A stretch of 64,000 nt of DNA from Paenibacillus sp. FSL H8-0548 (GTDB taxonomy: Bacteria > Bacillota > Bacilli > Paenibacillales > Paenibacillaceae), in NCBI RefSeq assembly GCF_038630985.1, contig NZ_CP152049.1, positions 1,755,501 to 1,819,500 on the forward strand, in the 5' to 3' direction. This document shows, piece after piece, positions 27,624-37,749 of the stretch; position 1 is the first letter of the stretch, and each line of letters begins with the position of its first letter. Both the position numbers and the translations under genes were made by a program. Below the pieces are notes generated by a model. That model was not told the DNA's origin. It ran no database searches and saw nothing but the letters and a program-made list of their open reading frames with translations.

Positions 27624-30539
27624 ATGAGCAACCATGATGAGCGTACTTATTCGCCTTGGCAAAGCTACTATGGTCCCAACCTTGGGTATGTGCAGGAGCA
27701 ATACGAACGTTTTTTAACTGATCCTGATTCAGTTGAAGCAACGACTCGCGAGCTGTTTGTACGTTTTGGAGCACCGCCGACTGTATCACTAGGAGCGGCA
27801 CCAAGCCTACCGGCTAAGCCAAGCGAGCAACAAGCTGCATCAACTGCAGCAGCATCTGGTCCGGTTGATTCAAATATGTTGAAGAAGGTTGTGGCTGCGC
27901 ATCAGCTTATGCTGAACATACGCAGATACGGCCATTTAGCTGCGGATATTGATCCACTGGGCTTAAGTCCTGCTGCTGATACAAAGCTGCTCGTCCCAGA
28001 AACCTTTGGACTTTCGCAAGCTGATCTCGTAGCGATTCCTGCTTCGCTTATTTGGGACAATGCTCCGGCATCGATCTCCAATGGCTGGGAGGCTATTAAT
28101 CGTTTAAGAGAAATTTACTCTCGTTCAGCAGCGTATGAGTTTACACATATTCATGATGAGAACGAGCGGAATTGGCTTAATAAGCAGGCGGAATCAGGTA
28201 CTTTCCCTGCGCCGCTATCAGCAAGAGAGCGTTCTGCACTGCTCGAACGCCTCATGGAAGTCGAATATTTCGAAAATTTCATACATCGCACTTTCGTGGG
28301 CCAGAAGCGCTTCTCAATTGAAGGCGTAGATATGCTTGTGCCGGTATTGGACGAAATCGTTCGCTCCGTAGCGCATGATGGTGCTAATCATATTCTAATG
28401 GGCATGGCGCATCGCGGTCGTCTTAACGTATTGACGCATGTGCTTGGGAAACCTTATGAAAAGATCTTCTCTGAGTTTCATCATGCGCCAAACAAAGAAG
28501 TTATTCCGTCCGAAGGCTCTATGGGTCTTAACTACGGCTGGACTGGCGATGTGAAGTATCACCTGGGTGCAGATCGGGCAGTGAAGGAAGGCGAAACGAT
28601 TCGTGCCAACCTTACTCTTGCGAATAACCCAAGTCACCTTGAATTCGTAAATCCCGTTGTTGAAGGTTTCACGCGCGCAGCGCAAGAGGATCGCAGCAAG
28701 CCAGGAACGCCTGTTCAAGATCCGTCGAAGGCGGTCACGATTTGTGTTCACGGCGACGCAGCCTTTATCGGTGAAGGCATCGTTGCAGAAACACTCAACT
28801 TCAACCAGCTTAAGGGCTATCATAATGGCGGTACGCTGCACATCATTGCGAACAATCGTCTTGGCTTTACAACGAACAGCGTTGACTCGCGCTCGACTCA
28901 TTATGCGAGTGACCTTGCCAAGGGCTTTGACATTCCAATTGTACACGTAAATGCGGATGAGCCGGAAGCATGCCTCGCGGCTGTACGCCTTGCTTGTGAA
29001 TACCGTCTTCGCTACAATAAAGGTTTTGTTATTGATTTGATCGGCTACCGCCGCTTCGGTCATAATGAAATGGATGATCCAGAAGTGACGCAGCCGCTTA
29101 TGTATGCGAAGGTTCGCAATCATTCGACAGTTAGCGTGCTTTATAGCGAGCAGTTGAAGAATGAGAAAGCAATCACGGAAGAGCAAGTGGAAGTATTGCG
29201 TCAACGTACAAACGGCAAGCTTCAAGCTGCTTATGATGCAATGAAATCGAAGGAGAATGAGCCGAAGCTCCGTGGTGAGCAGCGCAAGTCTGTGCTTCCT
29301 TCTAAAGAAGAAGTACGTACAGCAGTGCCGCTTGAGACGCTTCGTGAAATTAATCTAGAGCTGCTTAATCGTCCAGAGAGCTTCACGGAATATACGAAGC
29401 TTCAACGTATTTTGCAGCGTAGAGCTTCGGCGTTGAACGATGGAGAAAAAGTGGATTGGGCACATGCAGAGACACTTGCATTTGCAACAATTCTCGCTGA
29501 CGGAACGCCAATTCGTCTAAGCGGTCAGGATTCTGAGCGCGGAACCTTTGCACATCGTCATATTGTGCTGAATGATAATGCAAATGCTGTTAAATTCTCA
29601 CCGCTGCATATGCTGCCACAAGCGAAAGCCTCGTTTGCTGTTCACAACAGCCCGTTGTCTGAGACGGCAGTATTAGGCTTTGAATATGGTTATAATGTAT
29701 TTGCGCCGGAAACCTTTGTTATTTGGGAAGCGCAATATGGCGACTTTGCGAACGTTGCACAAGTCATATTCGATCAATTCATTTCGGCTGGCCGTGCAAA
29801 ATGGTCGCAAAAATCAGGAATTACAATTTTACTGCCGCATGGCTATGAAGGCCAAGGCCCAGAGCATTCCAGCGCAAGACTTGAGCGTTTCCTTCAGCTT
29901 TCAGCTGATAACAACTGGACGGTTGCCAACTTGACCTCCTCCGCTCAATATTTCCACTTGCTTCGCAAGCAAGCAGCAAGCTTAGGCACAGAGCAGGTTC
30001 GTCCGCTCGTTCTAATGGCGCCTAAGAGCTTGATCCGTAATCCGCGCGTTGCTTCACATGGCGTTGATTTCAGTGAAGGTTCATTCAAGCCTGTACTGCC
30101 GCAATTCAGTCTTACGGAGCCTAAGATCCAGAAGGATAAAGTGAAACGTTTGCTGCTTTGCACAGGTAAGGTTGCTATTGATATTGAGGAAGCACTAGCA
30201 TCATCTAATGCAGAGGAATTCGAGTGGCTGCGTATTGCAAGAGTGGAACAGCTATATCCGTTCGCTCATGCTGAAATTGAGCGTATTGTCCAGCAGTTTG
30301 ATAAACTTGAAGAAATCGTATGGGTACAAGAAGAACCGCAAAACATGGGCTCATGGAGCTTTATAGAGCCTCGTCTCCGTGCTCTGGCACCTAAGAAGGC
30401 GGAAGTTCGTTACGTCGGCAGACCTGATCGCTCCAGTACGGCAAGTGGTCATCAAGAGGTTCACGCTGCAGAACAAAAATGGATTATTTCTACTGCTTTG
30501 AATGGCAAACCAGTCGAAACAAGTTTGATAAGGGGGTAG
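27624..30539 (+). CDS. odhA: 2-oxoglutarate dehydrogenase E1 component
   Basis: 971 residues. It decarboxylates 2-oxoglutarate with thiamine diphosphate in the TCA cycle. The N-terminal PWQSYYGPNLGYVQEQYE is typical, as are MGMAHRGRLNVL near 260 and the TPP/Mg motif HGDAAFIGEGIVAETLN near 380 with NNRLGFTT. Both transketolase-like halves are complete. The ATG at 27624 is chosen; GTG at 27609 in the same frame is possible. odhB follows after 6 bases. Confidence 0.96.
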   Translation: MSNHDERTYSPWQSYYGPNLGYVQEQYERFLTDPDSVEATTRELFVRFGAPPTVSLGAAPSLPAKPSEQQAASTAAASGPVDSNMLKKVVAAHQLMLNIRRYGHLAADIDPLGLSPAADTKLLVPETFGLSQADLVAIPASLIWDNAPASISNGWEAINRLREIYSRSAAYEFTHIHDENERNWLNKQAESGTFPAPLSARERSALLERLMEVEYFENFIHRTFVGQKRFSIEGVDMLVPVLDEIVRSVAHDGANHILMGMAHRGRLNVLTHVLGKPYEKIFSEFHHAPNKEVIPSEGSMGLNYGWTGDVKYHLGADRAVKEGETIRANLTLANNPSHLEFVNPVVEGFTRAAQEDRSKPGTPVQDPSKAVTICVHGDAAFIGEGIVAETLNFNQLKGYHNGGTLHIIANNRLGFTTNSVDSRSTHYASDLAKGFDIPIVHVNADEPEACLAAVRLACEYRLRYNKGFVIDLIGYRRFGHNEMDDPEVTQPLMYAKVRNHSTVSVLYSEQLKNEKAITEEQVEVLRQRTNGKLQAAYDAMKSKENEPKLRGEQRKSVLPSKEEVRTAVPLETLREINLELLNRPESFTEYTKLQRILQRRASALNDGEKVDWAHAETLAFATILADGTPIRLSGQDSERGTFAHRHIVLNDNANAVKFSPLHMLPQAKASFAVHNSPLSETAVLGFEYGYNVFAPETFVIWEAQYGDFANVAQVIFDQFISAGRAKWSQKSGITILLPHGYEGQGPEHSSARLERFLQLSADNNWTVANLTSSAQYFHLLRKQAASLGTEQVRPLVLMAPKSLIRNPRVASHGVDFSEGSFKPVLPQFSLTEPKIQKDKVKRLLLCTGKVAIDIEEALASSNAEEFEWLRIARVEQLYPFAHAEIERIVQQFDKLEEIVWVQEEPQNMGSWSFIEPRLRALAPKKAEVRYVGRPDRSSTASGHQEVHAAEQKWIISTALNGKPVETSLIRG

Positions 30540-30545
30540 TGACTA

Positions 30546-31748
30546 ATGGCTGAAATTATAGTACCAGAATTAGGCGAGTCCATATCAGAGGGCACGATTT
30601 CCAAATGGTTCGTGAAGGAAGGCGACTCCGTAAACCAAGGAGATGTCCTACTAGAGCTTGAAACAGATAAAGTTAACATTGAAATTAGTGCTGACAACAG
30701 TGGTGTTGTATCACGCATCGCTAAGCAAGATGGAGATGTTGTCCTTGTAGGTGAGGCAATTGGCTCCATCGGTGAAGGAGCTGCCGCGCCGGCAGCCCCT
30801 GCTGCTCCAGCAGCACCAGCACCGGTTGCAGCTCCGACTGCTGCACCTGCAGCAGCTGTAGCACAGCCAGCAGCTGCTGCAAGCGAAAGCGCAGCGGCAA
30901 TCAACGCTTCTCCAGCTGCACGCAAGCGTGCTCGCGAGCAAGGCATTGATCTTTCGCAAGGACAAGCACCTGCACCGGCAGTAGCTACGCCTGTGAAATC
31001 CGCTCCGCTTACACAAGCAGCGCCAGCAAGCGTAAATAAGGATGCTAAGCCAACGGAACGCAAACGGATGTCACGTCGCCGGGTTACGATTGCTAACCGT
31101 CTAGTTGAAGCACAACGTACAGCTGCGATGCTGACAACATTCAACGAGGTTGACATGACTGCTATTCTTGATTTGCGCAAACGTCGCAAGCAAGCCTTCT
31201 TCGATAAAAATGATGTTAACCTAGGATTTATGTCCTTCTTTACGAAGGCGGTAGTTGGTGCACTAAAAGCATTCCCATTGCTTAATGCAGAAATCGACGG
31301 CGAAGAAATTGTTACTAAAAAATTCTACGATATCGGTATCGCTGTATCTGCGAAGGAAGGCCTTGTCGTTCCTGTTGTTCGTGATGCTGATCGTCTAAGC
31401 TTTGCTGAAATCGAGAGAAATATCGTTGAGCTGGCTGGCAAAGCAAGATCTAACACACTTGCGATTTCTGATCTGCAAGGCGGAAGCTTCACAATCACAA
31501 ATGGCGGTGTATTTGGTTCCTTGCTGTCAACACCGATTATCAACGCTCCGCAGGTTGGTATTCTCGGCATGCACAAAATCCAACTTCGTCCGGTTGCGAT
31601 CGATGAGGTTCGTATGGAAAACCGTCCGATGATGTACATCGCACTGTCATACGACCACCGTATCGTCGATGGCAGCGAAGCAGTTCGTTTCCTTGTTACA
31701 GTTAAAGCACTATTAGAGGATCCAGAAGCATTGCTGCTTGAAGGATAA
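30546..31748 (+). CDS. odhB: Dihydrolipoamide succinyltransferase E2 component
   Basis: 400 residues. A single lipoyl domain has the lipoylated lysine in [10 protein letters not shown] near 43. An Ala/Pro-rich linker spans about 78-118, the E3-binding domain ([19 protein letters not shown]) is near 120-140, and the catalytic domain has the active-site motif SYDHRIVDG near 370. It transfers succinyl to CoA. The linker alanine-proline repeats are encoded by GCn-CCn runs. A strong terminator follows. Confidence 0.97.
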   Translation: MAEIIVPELGESISEGTISKWFVKEGDSVNQGDVLLELETDKVNIEISADNSGVVSRIAKQDGDVVLVGEAIGSIGEGAAAPAAPAAPAAPAPVAAPTAAPAAAVAQPAAAASESAAAINASPAARKRAREQGIDLSQGQAPAPAVATPVKSAPLTQAAPASVNKDAKPTERKRMSRRRVTIANRLVEAQRTAAMLTTFNEVDMTAILDLRKRRKQAFFDKNDVNLGFMSFFTKAVVGALKAFPLLNAEIDGEEIVTKKFYDIGIAVSAKEGLVVPVVRDADRLSFAEIERNIVELAGKARSNTLAISDLQGGSFTITNGGVFGSLLSTPIINAPQVGILGMHKIQLRPVAIDEVRMENRPMMYIALSYDHRIVDGSEAVRFLVTVKALLEDPEALLLEG

Positions 31749-31767
31749 AATATATTGGTATAAGCGG

Positions 31768-31817
31768 GAGCTGTTTTCGAAGTAGAGCAATCTACTTTGG
31801 AAACAGCTCTTTTTTTA
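31768..31817 (+). terminator. Terminator after odhAB
   Basis: GAGCTGTTTTCGAAGTAGA / TCTACTTTGGAAACAGCTC with loop GCAA, then eight T. Confidence 0.95.
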
Positions 31818-31970
31818 TTCCAAAAAATGGATCATCAATAAGCATAGAAAAATTCTATGGAATCCATTATTTATTTTTAAATTTGAATTAGGAGCAGGAA
31901 GAAGGCAATCAATGTTGAAAGTAAACAATCAGACGAAGCCATTCGCTTAATAATGAGGTGAAATGTACAA

Positions 31971-33803
31971 ATGGAAATACTTGGATTTGGAGATAAATTG
32001 AAACAAAGTGAAGAAAGATATCAACATTTGGTTCATATGCTTCCGGATGGACTAATCGTTTACATAGAAGATACTATCGTATTTGCTAACCGTGCTTTTT
32101 TAAGTATGATTGGTGCTCTGAGATTAGAAGATATAACAGCATATCCAATAAAGACATTTGTTCATCCCGATTATTGGGAGGAATTCACTGTAACGATTAA
32201 CTACATCATTCGAGAAGCTAATCCATTCAAATCAGTTTATTACAAGCTGCTTAACTTGAATCAGGAGACGGTAGAGGTTGAAATGAGAGCGGTAGCAGTC
32301 GAATTCGACGGAAAGTCAGCTATGCAGCTTATTATCCATGATGTCTCTGATCAGAAACGGATGGAAGCATCCTTGCATGAGAAGGATCATTTATACAAAA
32401 GCCTGATGGAGAGTGTTGTCGCAGGTGTATTTGTCGGGCAAAGAGATACTATCGTGTATGCTAATCCTTATTTGGCCGAGATGTTTGGCTATACCAATGA
32501 AGAAATGTTTAAGCTCTCGCCGTTTGATTTGGTAACTGCTAATGAGATTGAAGAAGTCAGAATGCTCGTGTTTGCGGCAATGGCTAAGGGTGTTAATCAA
32601 ATTCCGCTGAAATTTAAAGGAATAAAAAAAGACGGCAGCATTATTTATTTAGAAGGAAACAGTTCAATTATTATGTTTAACGGACAGCCATCCTTGTTAG
32701 GGACGATACAAGACGTTACCTTTAAGCGAGAGAAGGAAAGACTGCTGCGAGATAATGCGATGCTTTATCAGAAAATTATAAAATTTGTACCTGAACCCAT
32801 TGTGTTAAGCGATGGAGGCACGATCTTATATGTTAATAAACTGGCTATGCAGGTAATTGGTGTAAACGATGCCAAGGATGCAGTCGGCAAAAGCATATTC
32901 GATTTTTTCCACCCGGTAGATCATGAAACGATTAAGGATACAATGCAATTCATTATGTCTACGGATAATGCGACACCGTTTCAGGAACGAGTAATCGTTC
33001 ATCCGGATGGACAATGTATAGATGTGGAATTATCATGCATTCGGATTAATAACTATATGGGCAAGGATGTAATGCTTAGCGTCATACGTGACTTGACGGA
33101 TCGGAAGCGCTCAGAGGAAATTCTTATTCGTTCCGAGAAGCTGTCCGCTATTGGTCAGCTTGCGGCAGGCGTGGCACATGAGATACGCAATCCGCTTACA
33201 GCGCTCAAAGGCTTTACTCAGCTCCTTAGTGCAAGATATCCAGAGCAGCCGCATTATTTTACGATTATGTCTAATGAGATTGACCGAATAACGCTCATTG
33301 TAAATGAGTTTATGACGCTGGCCAAGCCGCATTTTTCACAATTTAGCAATGAACCGTTTAAACCGATCTTGCAAAGCGTCATATCGGTTTTGGAAACGCA
33401 AGCGATTTTATTAAATATAGAATTAAAGGCTAGCTATGATCAATCGAATCCAATCGTTTATTGTAATGTTAATCAGCTGAAGCAGGTGTTTCTGAACGTT
33501 GTGAAAAATGCTTTTGAGGCGATGCCCGGCGGTGGAGAGGTGGTCATTTCGGCAGTTTCGATGGAGGACGGTTATGTTCATATCCGCATTAAAGACGGCG
33601 GGCCTGGCATACCTGAGGAGCTTATTAACAAAATCGGCGAACCCTTCTTGACGACAAAGGAAAAAGGGACTGGACTAGGTATAATGATCAGCTCACGCAT
33701 TATTGAAGCGCACAAAGGTACGCTTCAACTAAGCAGCGTGATAAATGAAGGAACGGTTGTAGAAATTAAATTGCCAATTGAGACGCAGGAGCCGAGCTTA
33801 TGA
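31971..33803 (+). CDS. Orphan multi-PAS sensor histidine kinase
   Basis: 610 residues with three PAS domains (about 15-125, 135-250, 260-375), HisKA with AAGVAHEIRNPLTALKGF near 395 and an ATPase domain with DGGPGIPEEL and GTGLGIMIS. No membrane segment and no neighbouring response regulator, the pattern of KinA/KinE-like sporulation kinases (target is inference). GAGGTG lies 12 bases before the ATG. It converges on the MFS gene, overlapping by 6 bases. Confidence 0.9.
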   Translation: MEILGFGDKLKQSEERYQHLVHMLPDGLIVYIEDTIVFANRAFLSMIGALRLEDITAYPIKTFVHPDYWEEFTVTINYIIREANPFKSVYYKLLNLNQETVEVEMRAVAVEFDGKSAMQLIIHDVSDQKRMEASLHEKDHLYKSLMESVVAGVFVGQRDTIVYANPYLAEMFGYTNEEMFKLSPFDLVTANEIEEVRMLVFAAMAKGVNQIPLKFKGIKKDGSIIYLEGNSSIIMFNGQPSLLGTIQDVTFKREKERLLRDNAMLYQKIIKFVPEPIVLSDGGTILYVNKLAMQVIGVNDAKDAVGKSIFDFFHPVDHETIKDTMQFIMSTDNATPFQERVIVHPDGQCIDVELSCIRINNYMGKDVMLSVIRDLTDRKRSEEILIRSEKLSAIGQLAAGVAHEIRNPLTALKGFTQLLSARYPEQPHYFTIMSNEIDRITLIVNEFMTLAKPHFSQFSNEPFKPILQSVISVLETQAILLNIELKASYDQSNPIVYCNVNQLKQVFLNVVKNAFEAMPGGGEVVISAVSMEDGYVHIRIKDGGPGIPEELINKIGEPFLTTKEKGTGLGIMISSRIIEAHKGTLQLSSVINEGTVVEIKLPIETQEPSL

Positions 33804-35003
33804 AGATACGTAAGCTTTATCGTCTGCGGAAGCAATCATTTGCTTGCGCTTATGATGGAACAAATAATAGATGACAGCAGAAAAGGCGATAATAATAGCG
33901 CAAAGGAAATACATCAAGCTATAGCTATAGCCTGAAGCCAAAAAGCCAAGAATGTAGGAGCCAATGCCGTAGCCAAGATCGAATAGGATATAAAACGTTG
34001 CAGTAGCGAGCCCTCTGCGGTGAGGAGGGGCGGCTAACACTGCAATCGTTTGGAAGCAAGGCAGCAGGGCGCCATAGCCAAGTCCGATAATGGAGCCCGA
34101 AACGAGCAGCATGACCGTTGAATCAGCTGCGCTAAGGAGCACTAGGCCGATCGCGAATATAGCAATGCTTGGATAAACGATAACATGCTCGCCTACTCGG
34201 TCAAGCAATTTTCCAACAATAGGACGCGGTAAAACAATCATGATCCCAAAGCAAACAAAGAAATAGCTAGCATATTGTTCAATAGCCTGCTCACGCGTAA
34301 ATACTGACATAAATGTAACTAAGCCGCTATAAGCGAATGCTACAACAAATCCACTTAGAGCGATAGGAACAGCCTTGCGTTCGAAGAGATCGCCCCATTT
34401 TAGCTTGCTTTTCACCTGTGTTGGCATTTCTTTTGTGACAGAAGGGCCTCTCGCCCAGGCACCGAGTACAAATGCGAGTAATGCGCAAACTGCACATATG
34501 GCGAACATTGCAGTATAGCCACCCTGTGCCGTAATCGACAATCCAACGAATGGCCCAATGACCATCGCGAGGCTCATAAACAAACTGAAATAGCTAATGC
34601 CTTCCCCTTTGCGATGCTCAGGTATAATATTAATAGCGGTCGTATTCGTGGAGGTAGTTGCAATGGCGAAGGTTCCACCATGAAAAAAACGAATAAGCAA
34701 CAGCATGGCGTAGCCAAAAACGCCTAAGTATGCAACAGAGCATAATAAAAATAATAATAATGAAATAATGACAACCTTGCGTTCACCGTAGCGAGACATG
34801 AAATGTCCAGCAAAGGGGCGAAGAATGACTGCTGCGATGATAAATATAGTCATTGCTAAACCAGCTTGTGTTCCGCTTCCTCCAAGATGAGTAGTGACAT
34901 AACCCGATAGGGCGGTAGCGAGTGTGTAAAAAGAAAAGAATAGAAAAAAACTGCTTAAACAAACTTTTATGAAGTCTAGACTCCATAATTTGTTCGTATT
35001 CAT
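33798..35003 (-). CDS. MFS transporter, probable drug efflux
   Basis: 401 residues, 12 membrane segments. The motif-A loop after helix 2 is GHFMSRYGERKVVII near 66-80, and a motif-C-like stretch IGPFVGLSIT is near 145. It lies 61 bases downstream of a MarR gene in the same direction, which suggests regulation by MarR and an efflux role (inference). Confidence 0.87.
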   Translation of the reverse strand: MNTNKLWSLDFIKVCLSSFFLFFSFYTLATALSGYVTTHLGGSGTQAGLAMTIFIIAAVILRPFAGHFMSRYGERKVVIISLLLFLLCSVAYLGVFGYAMLLLIRFFHGGTFAIATTSTNTTAINIIPEHRKGEGISYFSLFMSLAMVIGPFVGLSITAQGGYTAMFAICAVCALLAFVLGAWARGPSVTKEMPTQVKSKLKWGDLFERKAVPIALSGFVVAFAYSGLVTFMSVFTREQAIEQYASYFFVCFGIMIVLPRPIVGKLLDRVGEHVIVYPSIAIFAIGLVLLSAADSTVMLLVSGSIIGLGYGALLPCFQTIAVLAAPPHRRGLATATFYILFDLGYGIGSYILGFLASGYSYSLMYFLCAIIIAFSAVIYYLFHHKRKQMIASADDKAYVSS

Positions 35004-35064
35004 TTGTGGCTCCCCTCTCAGCTGACAGTCTTGCCTTGCATTTCAAAGTGTAATAGGAGAACGA

Positions 35065-35499
35065 CTAATACTGCTCTGAATTTTTGTTTATTTTAGCCAT
35101 AAAGCTTCTAAAAGCTTCTATCTCCTGCTCGGAAATATCCGATAGGACTTGTGCTACAAAATCAGCCTCAATAGGAGCTAATAGTTGAGCATTTAATTTT
35201 CCAGTATCGGTTAGATACAGCAGCTGTGAGCGTCGATCGTTCGGATTCGCGACGCGGCGGACAAGTGCTTTGCGCTCTAGCTGATCGACCAATCGTGTTA
35301 TATTGGCAGGGTCTTTATCCGTGCGCAGTGCCAAATCCTTATGGGTAATACCGTTATGGTCCTCCAGACACATAAGCAGCGTCCATTGCTCGGGAGTGAC
35401 ATCATGCTCTAGAAATAGCTGGTGAAGCCGCTGATTTAACCGCCTTCCTGTGTTGCTGATGATATAGCCAACAGATTGCTTGAATTGCATTTTATTCAC
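35065..35499 (-). CDS. MarR-family transcriptional regulator
   Basis: 144 residues with a winged helix: GITHKDLALRTDKDPANITR as the recognition region and the wing VANPNDRRSQLLYLTD, where the DxRS/R motif is intact. It probably controls itself and the MFS gene downstream. The ribosome site GGCAGGTG precedes the ATG. Confidence 0.93.
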   Translation of the reverse strand: MNKMQFKQSVGYIISNTGRRLNQRLHQLFLEHDVTPEQWTLLMCLEDHNGITHKDLALRTDKDPANITRLVDQLERKALVRRVANPNDRRSQLLYLTDTGKLNAQLLAPIEADFVAQVLSDISEQEIEAFRSFMAKINKNSEQY

Positions 35500-35527
35500 C
35501 TGCCTCGTTCATTTAGTTGATATAACA

Positions 35528-35556
35528 ATAATAATCCTAACAAGTAAAATGGTCAA
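35528..35556 (-). promoter_or_regulatory. Promoter of the marR-MFS operon
   Basis: On the minus strand: TTGACC (35556-35551), 17-base spacer, TATTAT (35533-35528). The 28 bases between it and the ATG contain GTTATATCAAC, a possible MarR half-site region. Confidence 0.6.
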
Positions 35557-35579
35557 CTGCTCCAACCCTTAAATTAGGA

Positions 35580-36446
35580 TTAGAGCTTGTTTAAGTCGAT
35601 GGGATGAAGCTGATGCTGTTTGCGGTATTGCTCTGGAGTAAGAGAGGTATGCAGTTTGAAGGCGCGGCTGAAATGAGAGGGATGTTTAAAGCCGACCTCG
35701 TAGCCGATATCGGTAATCGGTTGATTACCATCAATCAGCTCGATTTTGGCTTGATAAATGCGGCGCAGCATTAGAAATTGAAAGATCGTATTGCCAGTAA
35801 CCTCTTTGAATGTTTTGGACAAATAAAACTTGCTGAGATGCAGTGAGGCTTGAATGCCTTCAAGCGTAATATCTTCACTATAATGGCTTTCTAAATAGGA
35901 GATAATATCTTGTACATGACGCTCTTTGGACGATGGAAAGGTTGGTTTGTCCTTAAGCGGCTTCTCGCATAGCTGATTAATCAAAATAAGCAAGTCGAGC
36001 AGCCTTGCCTGAAAGCGCTGCTGCGAGAAGGAGTCAGGTAGGGCGTAAAGTTCCTTTAGCTTGAGAAAGCATGCTTCAACCTCAGCCTGTTCCTCTCCTT
36101 GAAGCTGTAATTTAACGTTTTTCAGCTTCTCGAATGGCTCAAGCAAGTCGGCTGCAAAAGGAGGCTGGATAAAATGCTTGAAATAAAATGGATCAAAGTG
36201 AAGCGTGGAGCGATGATACTCGACACTCGGATCAACATGGGCCGAGTGCAGTGTCATCCCATGCATAAGCAAAAGGTCGCCAGGCTCCAGCACATGAATA
36301 CGGTCATTGATGAGATAGTTCACTTTGCCGCTATGGAAATAATAAATTTCATAGTGAAAATGGGTATGGTAAGGAACATGAGCATTAAAGTCTGAGCTCG
36401 TTCCAATTGTGAAAGGTCTAGTGATTTGGTGCTGTGTGCTCATCAA
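35580..36446 (-). CDS. AraC-family regulator with cupin sensor
   Basis: 288 residues. The N-terminal cupin (HFHYEIYYFHSGKVNYLIND, LEPGDLLLMHGMTLH) binds a small ligand; the two helix-turn-helix motifs are at the C-terminus (LHLSKFYLSKTFKEVTGN and IGYEVGFKHPSHFSRAFK). It is divergent from two Gfo/Idh oxidoreductase genes, 169 bases away, which are its most likely targets. Confidence 0.93.
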   Translation of the reverse strand: MMSTQHQITRPFTIGTSSDFNAHVPYHTHFHYEIYYFHSGKVNYLINDRIHVLEPGDLLLMHGMTLHSAHVDPSVEYHRSTLHFDPFYFKHFIQPPFAADLLEPFEKLKNVKLQLQGEEQAEVEACFLKLKELYALPDSFSQQRFQARLLDLLILINQLCEKPLKDKPTFPSSKERHVQDIISYLESHYSEDITLEGIQASLHLSKFYLSKTFKEVTGNTIFQFLMLRRIYQAKIELIDGNQPITDIGYEVGFKHPSHFSRAFKLHTSLTPEQYRKQHQLHPIDLNKL

Positions 36447-36615
36447 TTCCCCTCCCTGTTAAATATCCTCATTATACACCAACCACAGTTAAATAAAAGC
36501 GGAAACAGGATAATGGGAATGAAGTGGGCTTGATCTTGAAATGTTACCATTAAGGCATGCTCTAACGAAGTAGAAAACTGCTAATTAAAGATTCATATAA
36601 AGGGGCGCTTGTGAG

Positions 36616-37743
36616 ATGAAGATCGTTCGTTTAGGTATTATTGGGCTAGGAAATATGGGAAAAGGTCATATTGGATACATTTTGAAAGGCGAAGTCAGTG
36701 GTGTTGAAATTACTGCGGTAAGCGACAGCTTGGAGTCGAATCTTCAATGGGCCAAGGAAAAGCTTGGTGATCAAGTGGGCTTATATGCCGATCCGTATGA
36801 AATGATGGATTCTGGTTTAATTGATGGCGTGCTTATCGCAACACCTCACTTCTCCCATCCAGAGCTTTCAATAGCATGCTTCGAACGTAATCTTCATGTG
36901 CTGTGTGAGAAGCCGGCTGGAGTATATACGAAACAGGTTCGCGAAATGAACGAAGCGAGCAGCAAAACAGATGTGAAATTCAGCATGATGTATAACCAAC
37001 GGACCAATCCGCTCTATATGAAGCTGAAAGAATTAATTGATGCGGGCGAGCTAGGTGAAGTGAAGCGAACCAATTGGATTATTACAAATTGGTACCGCTC
37101 TCAAAGCTACTATGATTCGGGCTCTTGGCGTGCGACTTGGGCTGGTGAGGGCGGCGGTGTACTGCTTAATCAAGATCCGCATCAGCTTGATTTGTGGCAG
37201 TGGACGATTAGTATGATGCCGAAGCGTGTTCGCGCTTTCTGTTATTTTGGCAAGCACCGTGACATTGAGGTCGAGGATGACGTAACTGCATTTGTTGAGT
37301 ATGAGAATGGGGCAACAGGTATATTCGTAACAACCACAGGCGAAGCTCCTGGTACGAATCGACTGGAAATTAGCGGGGATCGCGGGAAAGTTGTTATTGA
37401 AAATAATGAACTCACTTTTTGGAGACTGCGTGTGCCTGAGCCGGAATTTAATAAACAATTTAAAGGCGGCTTCGGAGCGCCGGAATGCTGGAAATGCGAA
37501 GTTCCGGTTACTGGCACCAACCCTGATCATAAAGGAATTACACAAAACTGGGTAAATGCGATTTTGTTTAATGAACCGTTAATTGCGCCGGGTGAGGAAG
37601 GCATTAAAGGTTTGATGCTCTCCAATGCGATGCTGCTCTCTACATGGACGGATAACTGGGTCGATCTGCCGATTGATGAGGATTTATTCTATCAGCATTT
37701 ACAAGAGAAAATTGCAAAATCAGCATTTAAGAAAGGGGAGTAG
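36616..37743 (+). CDS. Gfo/Idh/MocA-family oxidoreductase 1
   Basis: 375 residues. The Rossmann motif GLGNMGKGHIG is at residues 10-20 and the catalytic lysine is in CEKPAGVY near 100. DPHQLDLWQW near 190 carries the family histidine. Members act on inositols or sugars with NAD(P). It is followed after 6 bases by a second member of the family, so the two probably work in one catabolic route under the divergent AraC regulator. Confidence 0.93.
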   Translation: MKIVRLGIIGLGNMGKGHIGYILKGEVSGVEITAVSDSLESNLQWAKEKLGDQVGLYADPYEMMDSGLIDGVLIATPHFSHPELSIACFERNLHVLCEKPAGVYTKQVREMNEASSKTDVKFSMMYNQRTNPLYMKLKELIDAGELGEVKRTNWIITNWYRSQSYYDSGSWRATWAGEGGGVLLNQDPHQLDLWQWTISMMPKRVRAFCYFGKHRDIEVEDDVTAFVEYENGATGIFVTTTGEAPGTNRLEISGDRGKVVIENNELTFWRLRVPEPEFNKQFKGGFGAPECWKCEVPVTGTNPDHKGITQNWVNAILFNEPLIAPGEEGIKGLMLSNAMLLSTWTDNWVDLPIDEDLFYQHLQEKIAKSAFKKGE

Positions 37744-37749
37744 AGAGAG

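Noticed and set aside
28395..29225. 276-codon minus-strand frame inside odhA
   Set aside because: It lies wholly within a well-conserved enzyme gene and has no ribosome site or familiar protein pattern.
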